Shown: piece by piece, positions 13,337 to 14,609 of the stretch
How positions within the stretch are numbered: the first letter of the stretch is position 1
Layout of the letters: each line of letters begins with the position of its first letter
Origin: an uncultured Massilia sp.
GTDB taxonomy: Bacteria > Pseudomonadota > Gammaproteobacteria > Burkholderiales > Burkholderiaceae
Length of the DNA stretch: 14,609 bases
Assembly (NCBI GenBank): GCA_946886065.1
Contig: CAMPHU010000108.1
Span: 1-14,609 of the forward strand
Direction of reading: 5' to 3'
Translations under genes and position numbers: made by a program
The notes under the pieces: model-generated
Told to the model about the DNA's origin: nothing
Seen by the model: the letters and a program-made list of their open reading frames with translations, nothing else
Databases searched by the model: none

Positions 13337-14609
13337 CCGCCATGCACGACATGTCTTCGATTGCCGCCGCTCCAGCGGCGCGCCGCCACCCGCTGGCCTG
13401 GGTCCCGTCCCTCTACCTGGCCCAGGGCCTGCCTTTCTACGCCGTGGCCCTGGTAGCCGGCCAGATGCTCAAGAGCATGGGCGTGCCCAACGACCAGATC
13501 GCGCGCTGGACCGGCGTGATCGGCCTGGCCTGGGCCTTCAAGGCGCTGTGGAGTCCTTTCCTGGAACTGGCGCCCAGCAAGCGCCTGGCGGTGGTGGCCT
13601 TCCAGCTGCTGGGCGGCGCGGCCCTGGGCCTGGTCGCGCTGGCGCTCCAGCTTCCCGGCTGGTTCGCGCTGTGCATCGCGCTGCTGGCGGTGGTGGCGCT
13701 GGCCTCGAGCAGCCACGACATCGTCGCCGACGGCATCTACATCGCCAACCTGTCCACGCGCGAGCAGGCCGCCTACGCCGGCTACCAGGGCGCCTTCTTC
13801 AATGCCGCCAAGTTCCTGTCGCTCGGCGGCCTGCTGGTCCTGGCCGGCTACCTGGAAAAGCAGGTGGGCACCGAATTCGCCTGGACCGCCGTGTTCGGGC
13901 TCCTGGGCGGCCTGCTGGTGGCGCTCGGCCTGTACCACCTGCGCGCGCTTCCGGGCGGCGCGCACGACAAGCCGGCCGGCGGCAAGGCCAGGGACGCCGC
14001 CACCACCCTGGCTGACGTGATCCGCAGCTTCTTCGCCAAGCCCGGCATCTGGATGGCGATCCTGTTCATCATCCTGTTCCGGGCCGCCGAAGGGCAGATC
14101 CAGAGCATCGGGCCGCTGTTCCTGCGCGATGCGCGCGAGGTCGGGGGACTGGGCCTGACGACCGCCGAAGTAGGCTTCGCCTACGGCACCGTCGGCACTG
14201 CGGCCTTCCTGGCCGGCAGCGTGGCGGGCGGCTATTTCACCGCCTGGCTGGGACTGCGGCGCGCCATGCTGTGGCTGATCCTGGCGGTGAATCTGCCGAA
14301 CGCGGTGTTCTGCTACCTGAGCGTGGCCCAGCCGGCGTCACTCGCCTTGATCACGGGGGCGCTGGGCGTGGAGATGTTCGGCTACGGCTTCGGCTTCGTG
14401 GGCGTGATCCTGTTCATCATGCAGGTGGTGGCCAGCGGCCGCTACCAGACCGCGCATTACGCGCTCGGCACCGGCTTCATGCAGCTGGGCTTCGTGCTGT
14501 TCAAGGTAGTCAGCGGCGACATCCAGCAAGCGCTGGGCTACCGCGATTTCTTCCTGTGGGTGCTGCTGTCGGCCCTGCCGGTGCTGGTGCTGAGCCGCTT
14601 CATGAAGCT
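13333..14609 (+). CDS. AmpG-like MFS permease (3' end outside the window)
   Basis: This frame stays open from the ATG at 13333 to the window end (425 codons), so it is a truncated view. It is a multi-helix membrane protein with at least ten hydrophobic segments. Landmarks recall the AmpG muropeptide permease group of the major facilitator superfamily: VPSLYLAQGLP in TM1, AFKALWSPFLE before TM3, and SSSHDIVADGIYI in TM4, where AmpG has an SAxQDIxxD-type motif. AmpG imports GlcNAc-anhydromuramyl compounds in enterobacteria; relatives elsewhere may carry other N-acetylhexosamine saccharides. The ATG overlaps the hexosaminidase TGA as ATGA, so the two are translationally coupled. Further ATGs at 13342 and 13351 could also serve. 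With a cytoplasmic hexosaminidase, this permease would supply the intact di- or oligosaccharide. Calling it a strict AmpG orthologue is not justified from this view. Confidence 0.85.
   Translation, partial: MTAMHDMSSIAAAPAARRHPLAWVPSLYLAQGLPFYAVALVAGQMLKSMGVPNDQIARWTGVIGLAWAFKALWSPFLELAPSKRLAVVAFQLLGGAALGLVALALQLPGWFALCIALLAVVALASSSHDIVADGIYIANLSTREQAAYAGYQGAFFNAAKFLSLGGLLVLAGYLEKQVGTEFAWTAVFGLLGGLLVALGLYHLRALPGGAHDKPAGGKARDAATTLADVIRSFFAKPGIWMAILFIILFRAAEGQIQSIGPLFLRDAREVGGLGLTTAEVGFAYGTVGTAAFLAGSVAGGYFTAWLGLRRAMLWLILAVNLPNAVFCYLSVAQPASLALITGALGVEMFGYGFGFVGVILFIMQVVASGRYQTAHYALGTGFMQLGFVLFKVVSGDIQQALGYRDFFLWVLLSALPVLVLSRFMK

Noticed and set aside
1..14609. CRISPR arrays, tRNA or rRNA genes, insertion sequences, integrases
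   Set aside because: No regularly spaced repeats, recognisable tRNA arms, transposase or integrase motifs, or flanking direct repeats were seen by eye; a dedicated tRNA or ncRNA scan was not possible.

Overview
The window is high-GC DNA in which the third codon position is almost always G or C. The gene content fits a free-living Gram-negative betaproteobacterium, most likely Oxalobacteraceae of the Massilia/Duganella/Janthinobacterium type. Supporting signs are a PEP-CTERM surface protein beside a post-PEP-CTERM-1 type protein, a TonB-dependent receptor of the Xanthomonas/Caulobacter type, an MCP with a betaproteobacterial-style tail, and an HD-GYP protein. This is an inference from protein families; no rRNA or other taxonomic marker is present.

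Left part (1-5174). The 3' end of a gene with a Gly-Thr-Ser repeat tail runs rightward and ends in a UUCG-loop terminator. It faces a chemoreceptor gene on the minus strand. Upstream of the chemoreceptor, also on the minus strand, is an FAD-dependent oxidoreductase with a C-terminal Rieske [2Fe-2S] domain and its own strong terminator. Divergent from it is a tandem HD / HD-GYP protein, a probable c-di-GMP phosphodiesterase whose first HD domain is degenerate. An 8-bp dyad lies between the two divergent genes.

Middle part (5178-7892, minus strand). Three genes look like one operon for exported proteins. In transcription order they are a choice-of-anchor-J-like PEP-CTERM protein, a small secreted post-PEP-CTERM-1-like protein, and a secreted zinc metalloprotease. 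The last two are separated by 2 nt and probably translationally coupled. The protease has HExxH at one end and a SHW(x8)LM motif at the other, like the split leishmanolysin (GP63/M8) active site, with a PA-type domain between them. A sigma-54-like promoter lies upstream, which fits RpoN/PrsR control known for PEP-CTERM genes in related bacteria.

Right part (8144 to the end, plus strand). A TonB-dependent receptor, a GH20 beta-N-acetylhexosaminidase without a visible signal peptide, and an AmpG-like MFS permease (cut by the window end) form a probable operon. The last pair overlaps by ATGA. A coherent reading is uptake of an N-acetylhexosamine-containing oligosaccharide (chitin- or murein-derived) across the outer membrane, import across the inner membrane, and hydrolysis in the cytoplasm. 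The 379-bp AT-richer divergent region between the middle and right parts holds the candidate regulatory sites. I saw no tRNA, rRNA, CRISPR array, insertion sequence or phage gene.
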